64,000 nucleotides of DNA from Nocardioides sp. (GTDB taxonomy: Bacteria > Actinomycetota > Actinomycetes > Propionibacteriales > Nocardioidaceae), in contig PBYI01000035.1 of the NCBI GenBank assembly GCA_002729525.1, positions 24,268 through 88,267 of the forward strand, given 5' to 3'. Shown piece by piece: positions 19,106-28,556 of this stretch; positions within the stretch are counted from its first letter, which is position 1, and every line of letters starts with the position of its first letter. Below the pieces are notes generated by a model, which had not been told where the DNA came from, searched no databases, and worked only from the letters and a program-made list of their open reading frames with translations. Both the position numbers and the translations under genes were made by a program.

Positions 19106-20559
19106 TCACCCGCCGCGTCCGCGTCCAGCTCCTCGTCTTCGCCGTCGTCACCGCCCTGGTGGTCTGGTACGGCGCCCCCCGCCTGCTCGGCCTCGGCTCG
19201 GTGCTGAACCCGCCGTACACGGTCGAGATGCAGGTGGACAACGCCGGCGGGCTGTACCCCCGCGCCGACGTCGACGTGCTCGGCACCCGGGTCGGCTCGG
19301 TCGCCGAGCTGCGGGCCGGGCCGGGCCGGAGGACCACGGTCGTCCTCGATCTCGACGCCGGCACCGAGGTGCCCCGCGACGTACGTGCCGTCGTCGGCTC
19401 GAAGTCCGCGATCGGTGAGGGCTACGTGCTGCTCGAGCCCCGTTCGGCCGACGGTCCGGTGCTCGTCGACGGTGACGTGATCGGGGTCGAGGACACCGTC
19501 AGCCCGCCGCGCCTGGAACAGCTGCTGTCGAACCTCGACGACCTCGTCGCCTCCGTGCCGCGCGACGACCTGGCCACCGTGCTCGACGAGGCGGCGCTGG
19601 CGCTGGACGACCTCGGCGGGCCGACCGACCGCCTGCTGGCGGGCACGCAGGTGCTCACTCGCGACACCCTCGCCAACCTCGACGACCTGACGGCGCTGAT
19701 CCGCGACGCCAACACCGTGCTCTCGACCCAGGCCGAGCTGGGTCCCGGCACGCGGCGCTGGACCCGGGCGCTGGCGTCCCTGACCAAGCGCCTGCGCGAG
19801 CTCGATCCGACGGTGGTGTCGATCTACGACACCGGGCTGCGGGCCTCCACCGGCGTGACCAACCTGCTCGCCGACAACCAGCAGCTGCTGCCGGTGCTGC
19901 TGAGCAACCTCGTCTCGCTCACCACGGTGGCCCAGGAGCGCACCCCCGAGCTGCGCAAGACCCTGGTGATCTTCCCGTGGATCCTCCAGAACAGCATCAA
20001 CACCACCCGGCACTGCGACGAGTACGACATCCGCACCGGCAAGGCCGTCGAGTCGACCTGCCACTACGACGAGAACGGCGACCCGATCTACACGCTGCAC
20101 CTCTCGCAGCAGGCGCCGCAGGTCGGGACGTTCCAGCCGTGCACCCAGGGCTACGAGGGCACCCAGCGCTACCAGCCCGACGGCCGCCCGGTCGCCGGCG
20201 ACGGTCCGCTCCAGTCCGAGGACGCCGAGCCGAACCTGCGGGCGGGCTGCACCGCCTCGCCCACCGACCCGCGCACGCCGAACGTCCGCGGCGCCCAGAA
20301 CGTCACCACGCCCGCGTGGCGCAAGCCGGAGCCGGCCGTCGCCGGCGACACCCGTGCCCGCTCGGGAGGCCGCGCGTCCGGCGGCTCGGCCGCCGGAGCC
20401 GGCCGGGACGGCACGACGGCGATCTGGAACCCCAGCACGGGCGTGCTGACCACCGGCCGCAGCGCCGTACGACTGACCGGGATGCACGGCGACCCGCCGC
20501 CGAGCGGACCCGACGGACTCGCGTGGCTGCTGACCAGCCCGCTGGGAGGGGAACGATGA
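19102..20559 (+). CDS. MCE-family protein, MceF type
   Basis: 485 residues. An N-terminal membrane anchor (VQLLVFAVVTALVVWYGAP) precedes the MCE domain (YTVEMQVDNAGGLYPRADVDVLGTRVGSV, then KSAIGEGYVLLEP). A long helical region follows, and then a Pro/Gly-rich tail. MCE proteins form hexameric tunnels for lipid or sterol import with YrbE permeases. Translation starts at a GTG overlapping the preceding stop by 4 bases. As the early operon genes are missing, this protein probably has no partner encoded here. Confidence 0.85.
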   Translation: MITRRVRVQLLVFAVVTALVVWYGAPRLLGLGSVLNPPYTVEMQVDNAGGLYPRADVDVLGTRVGSVAELRAGPGRRTTVVLDLDAGTEVPRDVRAVVGSKSAIGEGYVLLEPRSADGPVLVDGDVIGVEDTVSPPRLEQLLSNLDDLVASVPRDDLATVLDEAALALDDLGGPTDRLLAGTQVLTRDTLANLDDLTALIRDANTVLSTQAELGPGTRRWTRALASLTKRLRELDPTVVSIYDTGLRASTGVTNLLADNQQLLPVLLSNLVSLTTVAQERTPELRKTLVIFPWILQNSINTTRHCDEYDIRTGKAVESTCHYDENGDPIYTLHLSQQAPQVGTFQPCTQGYEGTQRYQPDGRPVAGDGPLQSEDAEPNLRAGCTASPTDPRTPNVRGAQNVTTPAWRKPEPAVAGDTRARSGGRASGGSAAGAGRDGTTAIWNPSTGVLTTGRSAVRLTGMHGDPPPSGPDGLAWLLTSPLGGER

Positions 20560-21080
20560 GCACGAGCACCAGGACCCGTGACGACGCCGGGAGCACGGTG
20601 AGCACGGGCCGGCGCGTCACCGTCACCGCCGACCACCTCCTCGCCACCGTGGTGGTGGTCCTGCTCGCCGTCGGCGGGTGGGCGTGGGTCTCGGATGACG
20701 ACGACCTGGACGCCGAGGTGACCAGTGCCGCCAGCCAGGCCGCGCGGGACTTCTTCACCCTCGACCACCGCACGGCCGACGAGGACGTCGCCCGGATGCA
20801 GGCGAGCACGACCGGGGACTTCTCCGACACCTACGCCGAGCGCAGCCGTGAGCTCGTCACGGAGGTCACCGGCAAGAAGCTCGTGATGACGGCCGAGGTC
20901 GCCGAGGACGGCGTCGCCACGGAGTACCTCGGCGACGGCGAGGCGCAGGTGCTGGTGGCCGTCGACGTCGCCACCACGATCGACTCCGGGGCGACCGACG
21001 AGGCGCGCTACCGGACGCGGGTGCGCCTGGTGGAGGTCGACGGGGCGTGGCTCGTGGCCGGTCTGGAGCAGGTCGGATGA
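20556..21080 (+). CDS. Mce-associated membrane protein 1
   Basis: 174 residues. It has a single membrane helix (LLATVVVVLLAVGGWAWV), then an extracytoplasmic NTF2-like domain with AARDFFTLDHRTADEDVARM and DFSDTYAERSRELVTEV, the usual Mas-protein pattern. It overlaps the MceF-type gene by 4 bases (ATGA) with GGGAGGGG ahead. Such proteins accompany MCE transporters and may stabilise them. Confidence 0.8.
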   Translation: MSTSTRTRDDAGSTVSTGRRVTVTADHLLATVVVVLLAVGGWAWVSDDDDLDAEVTSAASQAARDFFTLDHRTADEDVARMQASTTGDFSDTYAERSRELVTEVTGKKLVMTAEVAEDGVATEYLGDGEAQVLVAVDVATTIDSGATDEARYRTRVRLVEVDGAWLVAGLEQVG

Positions 21081-21721
21081 GCACGGTGCAAGAGAAGGAG
21101 CAGGCCGACGTGAGCACCGACCACCACACCGGGAGCGAGGCGCCCCGCGCGCGGGGGTCTGCCGCACGCGCCCGAGGCGTCCGGTCGTCGACCCTCGTCC
21201 TGGTGGTCGCCGTCCTCGCTGCCGGGTCCGGCGTGTGGTGGCTGCTCCAGCAGCGCCCCGAGCCGGGCGGCACGCCGCCGACCAGCACCGCCGGCGGGGA
21301 GGCGTACGTCGGGGGCTCGCTGCCCGGCGACCTCGCGGCGCCGGTGGCGGCAGCGGTGCAGACGGTGCCGCTCGCCCTGACCTACGACTACCGCGACCTC
21401 CAGGCCGGGCTGAAGCAGGCGACCGGCGGGATGACCGACGAGTTCGCGGCGGAGTTCCGCACCACGTTCCAGCAGTCGGCAGGGCGGCTCGCGCGCTCCA
21501 AGCAGGCGGTCACCGACGCCACCGTGAAGGCGGCGGGGGTGGTGCGTCAGGAGGACGACGACCACGTCGTGGTCCTCCTGTACGTCGACCAGGTGTTGGT
21601 CTCCGCCACCACGCTCGCCGACCCCGACCAGCCGGTGCAGGTGAGCCAGAACCGCGTGCTCGCCGGGCTCGAGCGGGGCGACGACGGCACCTGGCGCGTC
21701 GACTCGATCAGCCCGCGCTGA
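21077..21721 (+). CDS. Mce-associated membrane protein 2
   Basis: 214 residues. A charged cytoplasmic head of about 42 residues precedes one membrane helix (STLVLVVAVLAAGSGVWWLL). The outer domain resembles the preceding Mas protein (LTYDYRDLQAGLKQATGGMTDEFAAEF). It overlaps the preceding stop by 4 bases and is the last gene of the MCE remnant operon; the next gene is convergent. Confidence 0.78.
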   Translation: MSTVQEKEQADVSTDHHTGSEAPRARGSAARARGVRSSTLVLVVAVLAAGSGVWWLLQQRPEPGGTPPTSTAGGEAYVGGSLPGDLAAPVAAAVQTVPLALTYDYRDLQAGLKQATGGMTDEFAAEFRTTFQQSAGRLARSKQAVTDATVKAAGVVRQEDDDHVVVLLYVDQVLVSATTLADPDQPVQVSQNRVLAGLERGDDGTWRVDSISPR

Positions 21722-21736
21722 CGCTGCCCGTCGCCG

Positions 21737-23968
21737 TCAGTCGACGACCGTCAGCGTCGGGACCGACACCGGGACGACCGTCACCGGCACCGCGTTGACG
21801 GTGGCGGTGCCGGTCGGCTCGTCGAGCGTGCGGGCGTCGGCCAGCAGGTTGCTGTTGACGCCCGGCCGCGCCGCGGCGACCTCGCCCCGGGTGCCGGGCA
21901 GGTCGTGGCCCCAGCCGTGCGGAAGCGTGACGACGCCGGTGCGGACCCGGTCGGTGACCTCGACCGGCGCCTCGACCTCGCCGGCCGGTCCGACGACCCG
22001 CGCCGGCCCGCCGTCGACGAGGCCGAGCCGCTCGGCGTCGTCGGGGTGCACCTGCAGGGTGCACAGGTTGGTGCCGCCCGACAGCGCGGGCAGGTTGTGC
22101 ATCCAGGAGTTGTTGGAGCGCAGGTGGCGTCGGCCGACGAGCAGCAGACCGTCGCCGACCGGCTCGTCGAGTGTCACCCGCAGCCGCTCCGCGTCGCGCA
22201 GGAACGGCTCGGCGGCGAGCTCGACGGTGCCGCTGGGCGTCGACAACACCTCGGGCAGCCGAGGCTGGAGCGGGCCGAGGTCGACGCCGTGCGGCGCCGC
22301 CTGCACGTCGGCGAGCGTGAGGTCGTACGGACCGCCGCGGAGCATCAGGTCGACCAGGCGCTCCGGTCCGGTGAGACCGGCTGCCGCCGTCACGCCGTAC
22401 GACGCCGCGACCTGGCGGGCGACCTCGTCGTCGAGCGCGTCGACGTCGGCGCCGGGGCCGAGGCCGGCCGCGATGCCGCTGAGCGTGAGCAGCGTGCGCC
22501 ACTCCTGCGGGACGTCGGTGTCCACGACCGCCGGCGACCAGTGCGCGACGTTGCGGACGGCGTACTGGTAGAGCAGGACGTCGTAGTGCGGGCGCTCCAG
22601 CGGGCTCGGACCGGGCAGCACGACGTCGGCGTGCCGGGTGGTCTCGTTGAGGTAGGGGTCGACGCACACGAGCAGGTCGAGCGAGCCGAACGCCTCCTGC
22701 ATCCGAGCGGAGTCGGGCGCGCTGAGGCAGGGGTTGCCGCCGACGGTGACGACGGCCCGCACCCGCCCGGCGCCGGGGGTGAGGATCTCGTCGGGCAGCG
22801 TCGCGACGGGCAGCTCCGACATCACCTCGGGGCGCTCCTGCACCCGGCTGTGCCAGCGGCCGTGGCGGAACGGCTTGCGTGGACCGGGGCGGGTGTTGGG
22901 CTGACCGGCGGCGGCCTTCGGGAACATCGCCCCGCCGGGTCGGTCGAGGTTGCCGGTGACGACGTTGAGCACGTCGACGAGCCAGCTGGCGACGGTGCCG
23001 AAGCCGGACGTCGTGGTGCCCATCCGGCCGTAGACGACCGCCCGGTCGGCCGCGGCGAGCTCGCGGGCGAGCCGGCGGGTCGTGGCGGCGTCGACGCCGG
23101 TGTGCTCCGCGGTCGCCTCCGGCGGGAAGGCGGCGACGACCTCACGCACCTCGTCGAGGCCCGAGACGTGCTCCGCGAGCCGGCCCAGGTCGTCCAGGCC
23201 CTCGTCGAGGACGGTGTGCACCAGGCTCATCAGCAGCAGCGCGTCGGTGCCGGGCCGGATGGCGACGTGCTCGGTGGCGGCGTCGGCGGTGCGGGTGCGG
23301 ACCGGGTCGACGACGACCACGCTGCCGCCGCGCTCGCGGATCCGGCGCAGCTTCCCGCGAACGTCGGGCGCGGTCATCATGCTGCCGTTGGAGACCAGCG
23401 GGTTTCCACCGAGCAGCAGCAGGTGGTCGGTGTGGTCGAGGTCGGGCACGGCCACGGTCGCGACGTCGCCGAACAGGTACCCCGAGGCGAACATCTTCGG
23501 CACCTGGTCGACGGTGCCGGCGCTGTAGACCTGCGTGGTGCCGAGCGCCCGGACGAGCGGGCGCAGGTAGAGCGCGCCGGCGAGGTGGTGGGCCGACGGG
23601 TTGCCGAAGTAGACGGCCACCGACCCACGGCCGTGCTCGGCCTGCACCGCGGACAGGCGCCGCGCGACCTCGGCGTACGCCTCCTCCCACGAGACCTCCA
23701 CGTGCACGCCGTCGCGCTTGACCAGCGGACGGCGGAGCCGGTCGGGGTCGGCGTGCAGCTCACCGATCGCGGCACCCTTGGGGCACAGGTAGCCGCGGCT
23801 GAGGACGTCGTCGCGGTCGCCCCGCACACGTACGTCGCCGGGCTCCCGGCCGTCGCCGCGGACGGTCACCTCCAGACCGCAGGTGGCCTCGCACAGCGGG
23901 CAGGTGACGTGGGCGGTGCGCTCAGCCCGGCTCGGCGGGGCCTCCGAGTGGCTGGTCGTGGTGCTCAT
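21737..23968 (-). CDS. Molybdopterin oxidoreductase with N-terminal [4Fe-4S] site
   Basis: 743 residues. The cluster ligands are C23-X2-C26-X3-C30-X31-C62 (CPLCEATC and LCPKG). They are followed by the DMSO reductase-family domains, including DHLLLLGGNPLVSNGS, VVVDPVRTRTADAATEHVAIRPGTDALLL, and a C-terminal molydopterin-dinucleotide binding domain (RHLRSNNSWMHNLP ... VTLPHGWGH). No twin-arginine signal, so cytoplasmic. The substrate is unknown. It overlaps the 3' end of the MerR gene by 47 bases and is probably co-transcribed with it. Confidence 0.87.
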   Translation of the reverse strand: MSTTTSHSEAPPSRAERTAHVTCPLCEATCGLEVTVRGDGREPGDVRVRGDRDDVLSRGYLCPKGAAIGELHADPDRLRRPLVKRDGVHVEVSWEEAYAEVARRLSAVQAEHGRGSVAVYFGNPSAHHLAGALYLRPLVRALGTTQVYSAGTVDQVPKMFASGYLFGDVATVAVPDLDHTDHLLLLGGNPLVSNGSMMTAPDVRGKLRRIRERGGSVVVVDPVRTRTADAATEHVAIRPGTDALLLMSLVHTVLDEGLDDLGRLAEHVSGLDEVREVVAAFPPEATAEHTGVDAATTRRLARELAAADRAVVYGRMGTTTSGFGTVASWLVDVLNVVTGNLDRPGGAMFPKAAAGQPNTRPGPRKPFRHGRWHSRVQERPEVMSELPVATLPDEILTPGAGRVRAVVTVGGNPCLSAPDSARMQEAFGSLDLLVCVDPYLNETTRHADVVLPGPSPLERPHYDVLLYQYAVRNVAHWSPAVVDTDVPQEWRTLLTLSGIAAGLGPGADVDALDDEVARQVAASYGVTAAAGLTGPERLVDLMLRGGPYDLTLADVQAAPHGVDLGPLQPRLPEVLSTPSGTVELAAEPFLRDAERLRVTLDEPVGDGLLLVGRRHLRSNNSWMHNLPALSGGTNLCTLQVHPDDAERLGLVDGGPARVVGPAGEVEAPVEVTDRVRTGVVTLPHGWGHDLPGTRGEVAAARPGVNSNLLADARTLDEPTGTATVNAVPVTVVPVSVPTLTVVD

Positions 23969-24806
23969 CGTGGCTGTCCCGCTCCTTTGCGGTGGGCTCC
24001 GGCTCGCTGGTCAGCGACCGGGTGATGACGGCGTTCGCGGCGCGCTGGAAGCCCGCCACCACCGCCTCGAGCGTGAGCTGCCGCAGCCGCGCCATGGTGC
24101 GCTCGAGCGCGACGGCGTCGTCGCGGGAGTGCGGCTCGCGGCGGAAGGGCTCGAGCACCTGGGTGCGCAGCACGTCGGTGAGCTCGCCGGCGAGGTCGTC
24201 CATGTGCCGGGTGATCGCCTCGGACGCGGCGGTCAGCGAGGAGTGCGGGACGTCGAGGTCGAGCAGCTCGACGCCGACGCGCAGGCTCGGGTTGGGCACC
24301 CACCGCTGCTCGTCCGCGGAGGCACCGGGTCCACCGGGGCCGCGCGGGTCGAGCGCGCCCATCGCGACGAGCAGCGCGAGGTCGTCGTCGCGCAGCGGGC
24401 GGCCTGCCTGCTTCTCGACCTGGCGCCGGGTGAGCGGCTCGCTCGGGGTCGCCGACCACGAGGTGAGCATCGCCCGCTGGAGCGCGAGGTCCTCCGCCCC
24501 CGCGTCGGGCGGCAGCGAGCCGAGGAAGCGCTCGACGGCCTGGAGGGTGAACCCGTGGTCCTGCAGTGCCCGGACCAGCTCGAGTCGTCCGCGGTGGGCG
24601 TCGTCGTAGTAGGCCATCCGGCCGCGCCGCACCGGGGGCGGGATGAGGCCGAGGCTGGCGTAGTACCGCGTCGTGCGGACGGTCAGGCCGACGGCGGCGG
24701 CGAGCTCGTCGATGGTCAGCAGACCGGTCTCGCCGTCGTCGCCTGCCTGGCCTGGGCCGGTGGGGTCCCCGGGATCCGCGGAGGAAGCGGCGGTACCTGC
24801 TGACAC
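23922..24806 (-). CDS. MerR-family transcriptional regulator
   Basis: 294 residues from the GTG at 24806. The DNA-binding part is LLTIDELAAAVGLTVRTTRYYASLGLIPPP, with the wing VRRGRMAYYDDAHRGRLELVRAL, followed by a long alpha-helical effector region without cysteine clusters. A longer frame starts at 24851, but the palindrome at 24814-24826 would then be inside the gene, which favours 24806. It is divergent from acyl-CoA synthetase 2, whose promoter carries the GTGACAG dyad, so it is the best candidate to bind both copies of that dyad. MerR proteins such as LiuR/AtuR control acyl-CoA catabolism elsewhere. Confidence 0.82.
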   Translation of the reverse strand: MSAGTAASSADPGDPTGPGQAGDDGETGLLTIDELAAAVGLTVRTTRYYASLGLIPPPVRRGRMAYYDDAHRGRLELVRALQDHGFTLQAVERFLGSLPPDAGAEDLALQRAMLTSWSATPSEPLTRRQVEKQAGRPLRDDDLALLVAMGALDPRGPGGPGASADEQRWVPNPSLRVGVELLDLDVPHSSLTAASEAITRHMDDLAGELTDVLRTQVLEPFRREPHSRDDAVALERTMARLRQLTLEAVVAGFQRAANAVITRSLTSEPEPTAKERDSHDEHHDQPLGGPAEPG

Positions 24807-24813
24807 GACTGGA

Positions 24814-24826
24814 ACAGTACGACTGT
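24814..24826. promoter_or_regulatory. Short dyad before the MerR gene
   Basis: ACAGT-ACG-ACTGT, 7 bases upstream of the GTG at 24806. The minus strand reads CTGACAGTC here, one base from the GTGACAGTC half-site at 24938, so it may be an autoregulatory site. Confidence 0.4.
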
Positions 24827-24923
24827 CAGGCAGCAGCGTCCACCGACCCACGGACGTCGGCGGCTGCCCGCGGCAGACCTCTGGACCGGCGCGACACAGG
24901 GTTGACGCACGTCACACGCCAAT

Positions 24924-24956
24924 GTGACAGTTTCGGTGTGACAGTCTTGCTGTCAC
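24924..24956. promoter_or_regulatory. Palindromic operator upstream of acyl-CoA synthetase 2
   Basis: A half-site GTGACAG (24924-24930) and, 7 bases on, a full dyad GTGACAG-TCTTG-CTGTCAC (24938-24956). The arms are identical to the dyad at 14140-14158. It lies 33 bases before the ATG at 24990. Confidence 0.68.
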
Positions 24957-24989
24957 AGTCGCTGAGACCTCACACCAGGAGCCCCGCGC

Positions 24990-26840
24990 ATGACCGACGT
25001 GCTGACCGCCCGCGCCGAGATCGAGGCCGAGATCGACGGCCTGACCCTCCCCGCCACGCTCGCGACCGTGGCCGCCGAGCACGGCGACGCACCGGCGTAC
25101 TCCGACCGGGTCGGCGCCCCCGAGGGCGGCTGGCGCACGGTGACGTGGACCGAGTACCACCGCCAGGTGCTCGACGTCGCGGCCGGGCTCGTCGCCCGCG
25201 GTCTCCAGCCCGGCGACACCGTCGCACTGATGGCCTCCTCGCGCATCGAGCACGTCGTCGCCGACATGGCCGCCGTGCACGCGGGCGGCGTACCGATGTC
25301 GATCTACGCGACCCTCTCCCCCGACCAGGTCGCCTTCGTGGCCGGACACTCGACACCGTCGGTCGTGGTGCTCGAGGGCGCCGACCAGCTCGCCCGCTGG
25401 GCGCGGGCGCTCGAGGAGTGCGAGTCGATCCACACCGTCGTCCTCCTCGACGAGTCGGTGCTGCCGGACGACTCCCGGGCCGTGAGCTGGGCCGACCTGC
25501 TCGTCGAGGGTGCGGCCAGCCGAAGCACCTCGCCCGAGGCGCTGTCCGCGCGCACGGCGGCGGTGTCGCCGCAGGACCCGGTGACGATCCTCTACACCTC
25601 CGGCACCACCGGGAACCCCAAGGGCGTGGTGCTGACCCACCGCAACGTGCTCTTCGAGGCCACCTCCTCGCTGCGCACCGCGGGCGTCGACGGCGAGCTG
25701 GTCTGGATCAGCTACCTCCCGCTCGCCCACATCGCCGAGCGCCTCCTCGGCATGTACGTCCCCCAGATCAACGGCGGGCACATCCACCTCGTCGCCGACC
25801 CCGCCCAGCTCGTCGGCGCGCTCGCCCAGGTGCGACCCACCCGCTTCTTCGGCGTCCCTCGGGTCTGGGAGAAGATCAAGACCGGCGTGTCCGCCAAGCT
25901 CGCCGCCGAGACCGACGAGGCCCGCAGGGCCGGCGTGCAGCAGGCGATGGCAGTGGGCCTGGAGTACGTCGAGGCGCAGCAGGTCGGCGGCACCGTCACC
26001 ACCGAGCTCCAGGCGCGCTTCGAGGCGATGGACGCCGCCGTGCTCGGCCCGATGCGTGCCCTTCTCGGCCTCGACCGGGTGCAGTGGGCGACGTCGGCCG
26101 CGGCGCCGATGCCGCTGGAGGTCGCGAAGTTCTTCGCCGGCCTGGGGATGCGCATCTACGACGTCTACGGCATGACCGAGACCACCGCCGCGGTCACGGC
26201 CGGCGGGCCCGACCAGTTCCGGCTCGGCACCGTCGGCAAGGCGCTGGCCGGCATCGAGGTGCGGCTGGCCGAGGACGGCGAGATCCTGGCCCGCGGCCCG
26301 GTCACCACCCCCGGCTACTTCCGCCAGGACGACGCGACGGCCGAGCTCAAGGACGACGACGGCTGGGTCCGCACCGGCGACATCGGCGAGCTGGACGACG
26401 ACGGCTTCCTCAAGATCGTCGACCGCAAGAAGGAGCTCATCATCACCAGCTCCGGCAAGAACATCGCGCCGTCGAACATCGAGAACTACCTCAAGGAGTC
26501 GCCGATCATCGGGCATGCGATGGCGGTCGGCGACGGCAAGCCGTACGTCGTCGCGGTGCTGACGCTCGACGGGGAGATCGCCCCGCTGGTCGCCGCGCAG
26601 CTCGGCATCGAGTTCACCGACCTCGCCGACCTCGCCGCGAAGCCGCAGATCCGGGCGATGGCCCAGCAGGCCGTCGACGCCGCCAACGATCGGCTCGCCC
26701 GGCCCGAGCAGGTCAAGGCGTTCGAGCTGCTCGGCACCGAGTGGACCGCGGAGTCGGAGGAGCTCACGCCGACGCTCAAGCTCAAGCGCCGCGTGGTCAA
26801 CACCAAGTCCTCCGACGTGCTCGACCGCCTCTACGGCTGA
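24990..26840 (+). CDS. Long-chain acyl-CoA synthetase (AMP-forming), paralogue 2
   Basis: 616 residues. Same architecture as the protein at 11752-13653, with ILYTSGTTGNPKGVVLTH, YDVYGMTETTAAV, GWVRTGDIGELDDDG and KKELIITSSGKNIAPSNIE; the last 200 residues are nearly identical. It activates fatty acids to acyl-CoA. The ATG has AGGAG upstream. It is followed after 59 bases by an aldehyde dehydrogenase gene, so an aldehyde-to-acid-to-CoA route is plausible. It is probably under the divergent MerR regulator. Confidence 0.92.
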   Translation: MTDVLTARAEIEAEIDGLTLPATLATVAAEHGDAPAYSDRVGAPEGGWRTVTWTEYHRQVLDVAAGLVARGLQPGDTVALMASSRIEHVVADMAAVHAGGVPMSIYATLSPDQVAFVAGHSTPSVVVLEGADQLARWARALEECESIHTVVLLDESVLPDDSRAVSWADLLVEGAASRSTSPEALSARTAAVSPQDPVTILYTSGTTGNPKGVVLTHRNVLFEATSSLRTAGVDGELVWISYLPLAHIAERLLGMYVPQINGGHIHLVADPAQLVGALAQVRPTRFFGVPRVWEKIKTGVSAKLAAETDEARRAGVQQAMAVGLEYVEAQQVGGTVTTELQARFEAMDAAVLGPMRALLGLDRVQWATSAAAPMPLEVAKFFAGLGMRIYDVYGMTETTAAVTAGGPDQFRLGTVGKALAGIEVRLAEDGEILARGPVTTPGYFRQDDATAELKDDDGWVRTGDIGELDDDGFLKIVDRKKELIITSSGKNIAPSNIENYLKESPIIGHAMAVGDGKPYVVAVLTLDGEIAPLVAAQLGIEFTDLADLAAKPQIRAMAQQAVDAANDRLARPEQVKAFELLGTEWTAESEELTPTLKLKRRVVNTKSSDVLDRLYG

Positions 26841-26899
26841 GCCACCGCTCCTCCGCCCGCCTCCCGCACCCTCCCGTCGTACGCCCCCAGGAGTCCCGC

Positions 26900-28519
26900 A
26901 TGACCGCCACCGCCGACCACCCGGCCACCCCGTCGGACACCCTCTCCGGCCTCCCCGCAGCCCGCCCGTCCTGGGTGACGCCGGAGGTGCTCGACGGCCT
27001 CACCTCGTGGGTCTTCCGCGACGCCTCCGGCACCGCCGACCCGGTCGTGGCGGTCGCGCCGTACGACCTCGCGGAGATCCACCCGGTCCCGGCCAGCACG
27101 GTGGAGGACGTCGCGGTGGCGGCCGAGTCCGCCCGCACCGCACAGCGCGGCTGGGCGATGCTTCCGTACGCCGCCCGCGCCGACGTGATGCTCGCCTTCC
27201 ACGACCTGCTGGTCGACCACCAGGACGAGGTCATCGACCTGATCCAGTGGGAGATGGGCAAGAACCGCTTCAGCGCCTGGCAGGAGATCCTCCAGGTCTG
27301 CACGATCGCACGGCACTACGCCCGGCACGGCGCGACCTACCTCAAGCCGCACAAGGTCCGCGGTGCGATGCCGGGACTCACCAAGGTGCGCGAGGTACGG
27401 GTGCCCAAGGGCGTCATCGGCATGATCTCGCTCTGGAACTACCCGCTCTACCTGGCCGTCGGCGACGTCATCCCGGCGCTGCTGGCCGGCAACGGCGTCG
27501 TCAGCAAGGCCGACAGCCAGACCGCCCTGACCCTGCTCTGGATCCGCGCGCGGATGGCCGAGGCCGGGCTGCCGACCGACCTGTGGCACGTCGTGGTCGG
27601 ACCGGGGTCGACCGTGGGCGACGCCCTCATCGACCACGTCGACCACATCTGCTTCACCGGGTCGACGGCCACCGGACGCCGGGTGGGTGCGCGGGCCGGC
27701 GAGCGGCTCATCGCCGCCAGCCTCGAGCTCGGCGGCAAGAACCCGCTCATCGTGCGGGCCGACGCCGACGTGGCCAAGGCGGTCACCGGCACCCTGTCGG
27801 CGGCCTTCGCCAACACCGGCCAGATGTGCATCCACATCGAGCGGGTGCTCGTGCACACCGACGTCTACGAGGAGTACCGCGACGCCCTGGTCGCCGGCGT
27901 GAAGGCCCTGCGCCTGGGGCAGTCGTACGACTACACCCACGACGTCGGCTCCCTGGCCAGTCCCTCCCAGCTGGAGGCCGTCACCCGGCACGTCGACGAC
28001 GCGGTCGCGCACGGCGCCACCGTCCTCGCTGGCGGGAAGCACCGACCCGACCTCGGTCCGCTCGTCTACGAGCCGACCGTGCTCGAGGGCGTCACGCCGT
28101 CGATGGAGGTGTGCCTGGAGGAGACGTTCGGGCCGGTGGTCTCGCTCTACCGCGTGGCGTCCGACGACGAGGCGGTCGCCCGGGCCAACGAGGGCACCTA
28201 CGGGCTGTCGGCATCGATCTGGAGCCGGGACACCTCGTACGCCGAGGCGATGGCGCAGCGCGTCCGCTCGGGCTCGGTCAACGTCAACGACGGCGCCGCC
28301 GCCGCGGCCGGCTCGATCGAGGCCGGCATGGGCGGGATGGGCGACTCCGGCCTGGGCCGCCGCCACGGCGCCGAGGGCATGCGGAAGTACACCGAGTCGC
28401 AGACCGTCGCCACCCAGCGACTGCTGCCGCTCGGCCCACCGGCGTCGATGGAGATCTCGAGGTTCGTGTCCGTCGGCAACGCGCAGATCCGCGCCCTCAA
28501 GCGTCTCCGGGTGCGCTGA
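26900..28519 (+). CDS. Aldehyde dehydrogenase (succinate-semialdehyde dehydrogenase-like)
   Basis: 539 residues. The NAD(P)-dependent aldehyde dehydrogenase fold has the cofactor motif FTGSTATGRRVG, catalytic Glu276 in ASLELGGKNP and nucleophile Cys310 in ANTGQMCIH. The C-terminal extension after YTESQTVATQR, ending in RALKRLRVR, is typical of the GabD2-like actinobacterial group. Sequence alone does not separate succinate semialdehyde from fatty aldehydes; the neighbour acyl-CoA synthetase favours the latter. The ATG at 26900 has CAGGAG nine bases upstream. Confidence 0.88.
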   Translation: MTATADHPATPSDTLSGLPAARPSWVTPEVLDGLTSWVFRDASGTADPVVAVAPYDLAEIHPVPASTVEDVAVAAESARTAQRGWAMLPYAARADVMLAFHDLLVDHQDEVIDLIQWEMGKNRFSAWQEILQVCTIARHYARHGATYLKPHKVRGAMPGLTKVREVRVPKGVIGMISLWNYPLYLAVGDVIPALLAGNGVVSKADSQTALTLLWIRARMAEAGLPTDLWHVVVGPGSTVGDALIDHVDHICFTGSTATGRRVGARAGERLIAASLELGGKNPLIVRADADVAKAVTGTLSAAFANTGQMCIHIERVLVHTDVYEEYRDALVAGVKALRLGQSYDYTHDVGSLASPSQLEAVTRHVDDAVAHGATVLAGGKHRPDLGPLVYEPTVLEGVTPSMEVCLEETFGPVVSLYRVASDDEAVARANEGTYGLSASIWSRDTSYAEAMAQRVRSGSVNVNDGAAAAAGSIEAGMGGMGDSGLGRRHGAEGMRKYTESQTVATQRLLPLGPPASMEISRFVSVGNAQIRALKRLRVR

Positions 28520-28520
28520 C

Positions 28521-28540
28521 CCGTCGTAGATGTACGACGG
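28521..28540. terminator. Hairpin after the aldehyde dehydrogenase
   Basis: Perfect 8-bp stem CCGTCGTA / TACGACGG with a GATG loop, between two convergent genes, starting 1 base after the stop codon. Confidence 0.5.
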
Positions 28541-28556
28541 CTCGGCGCGGGGGGGG

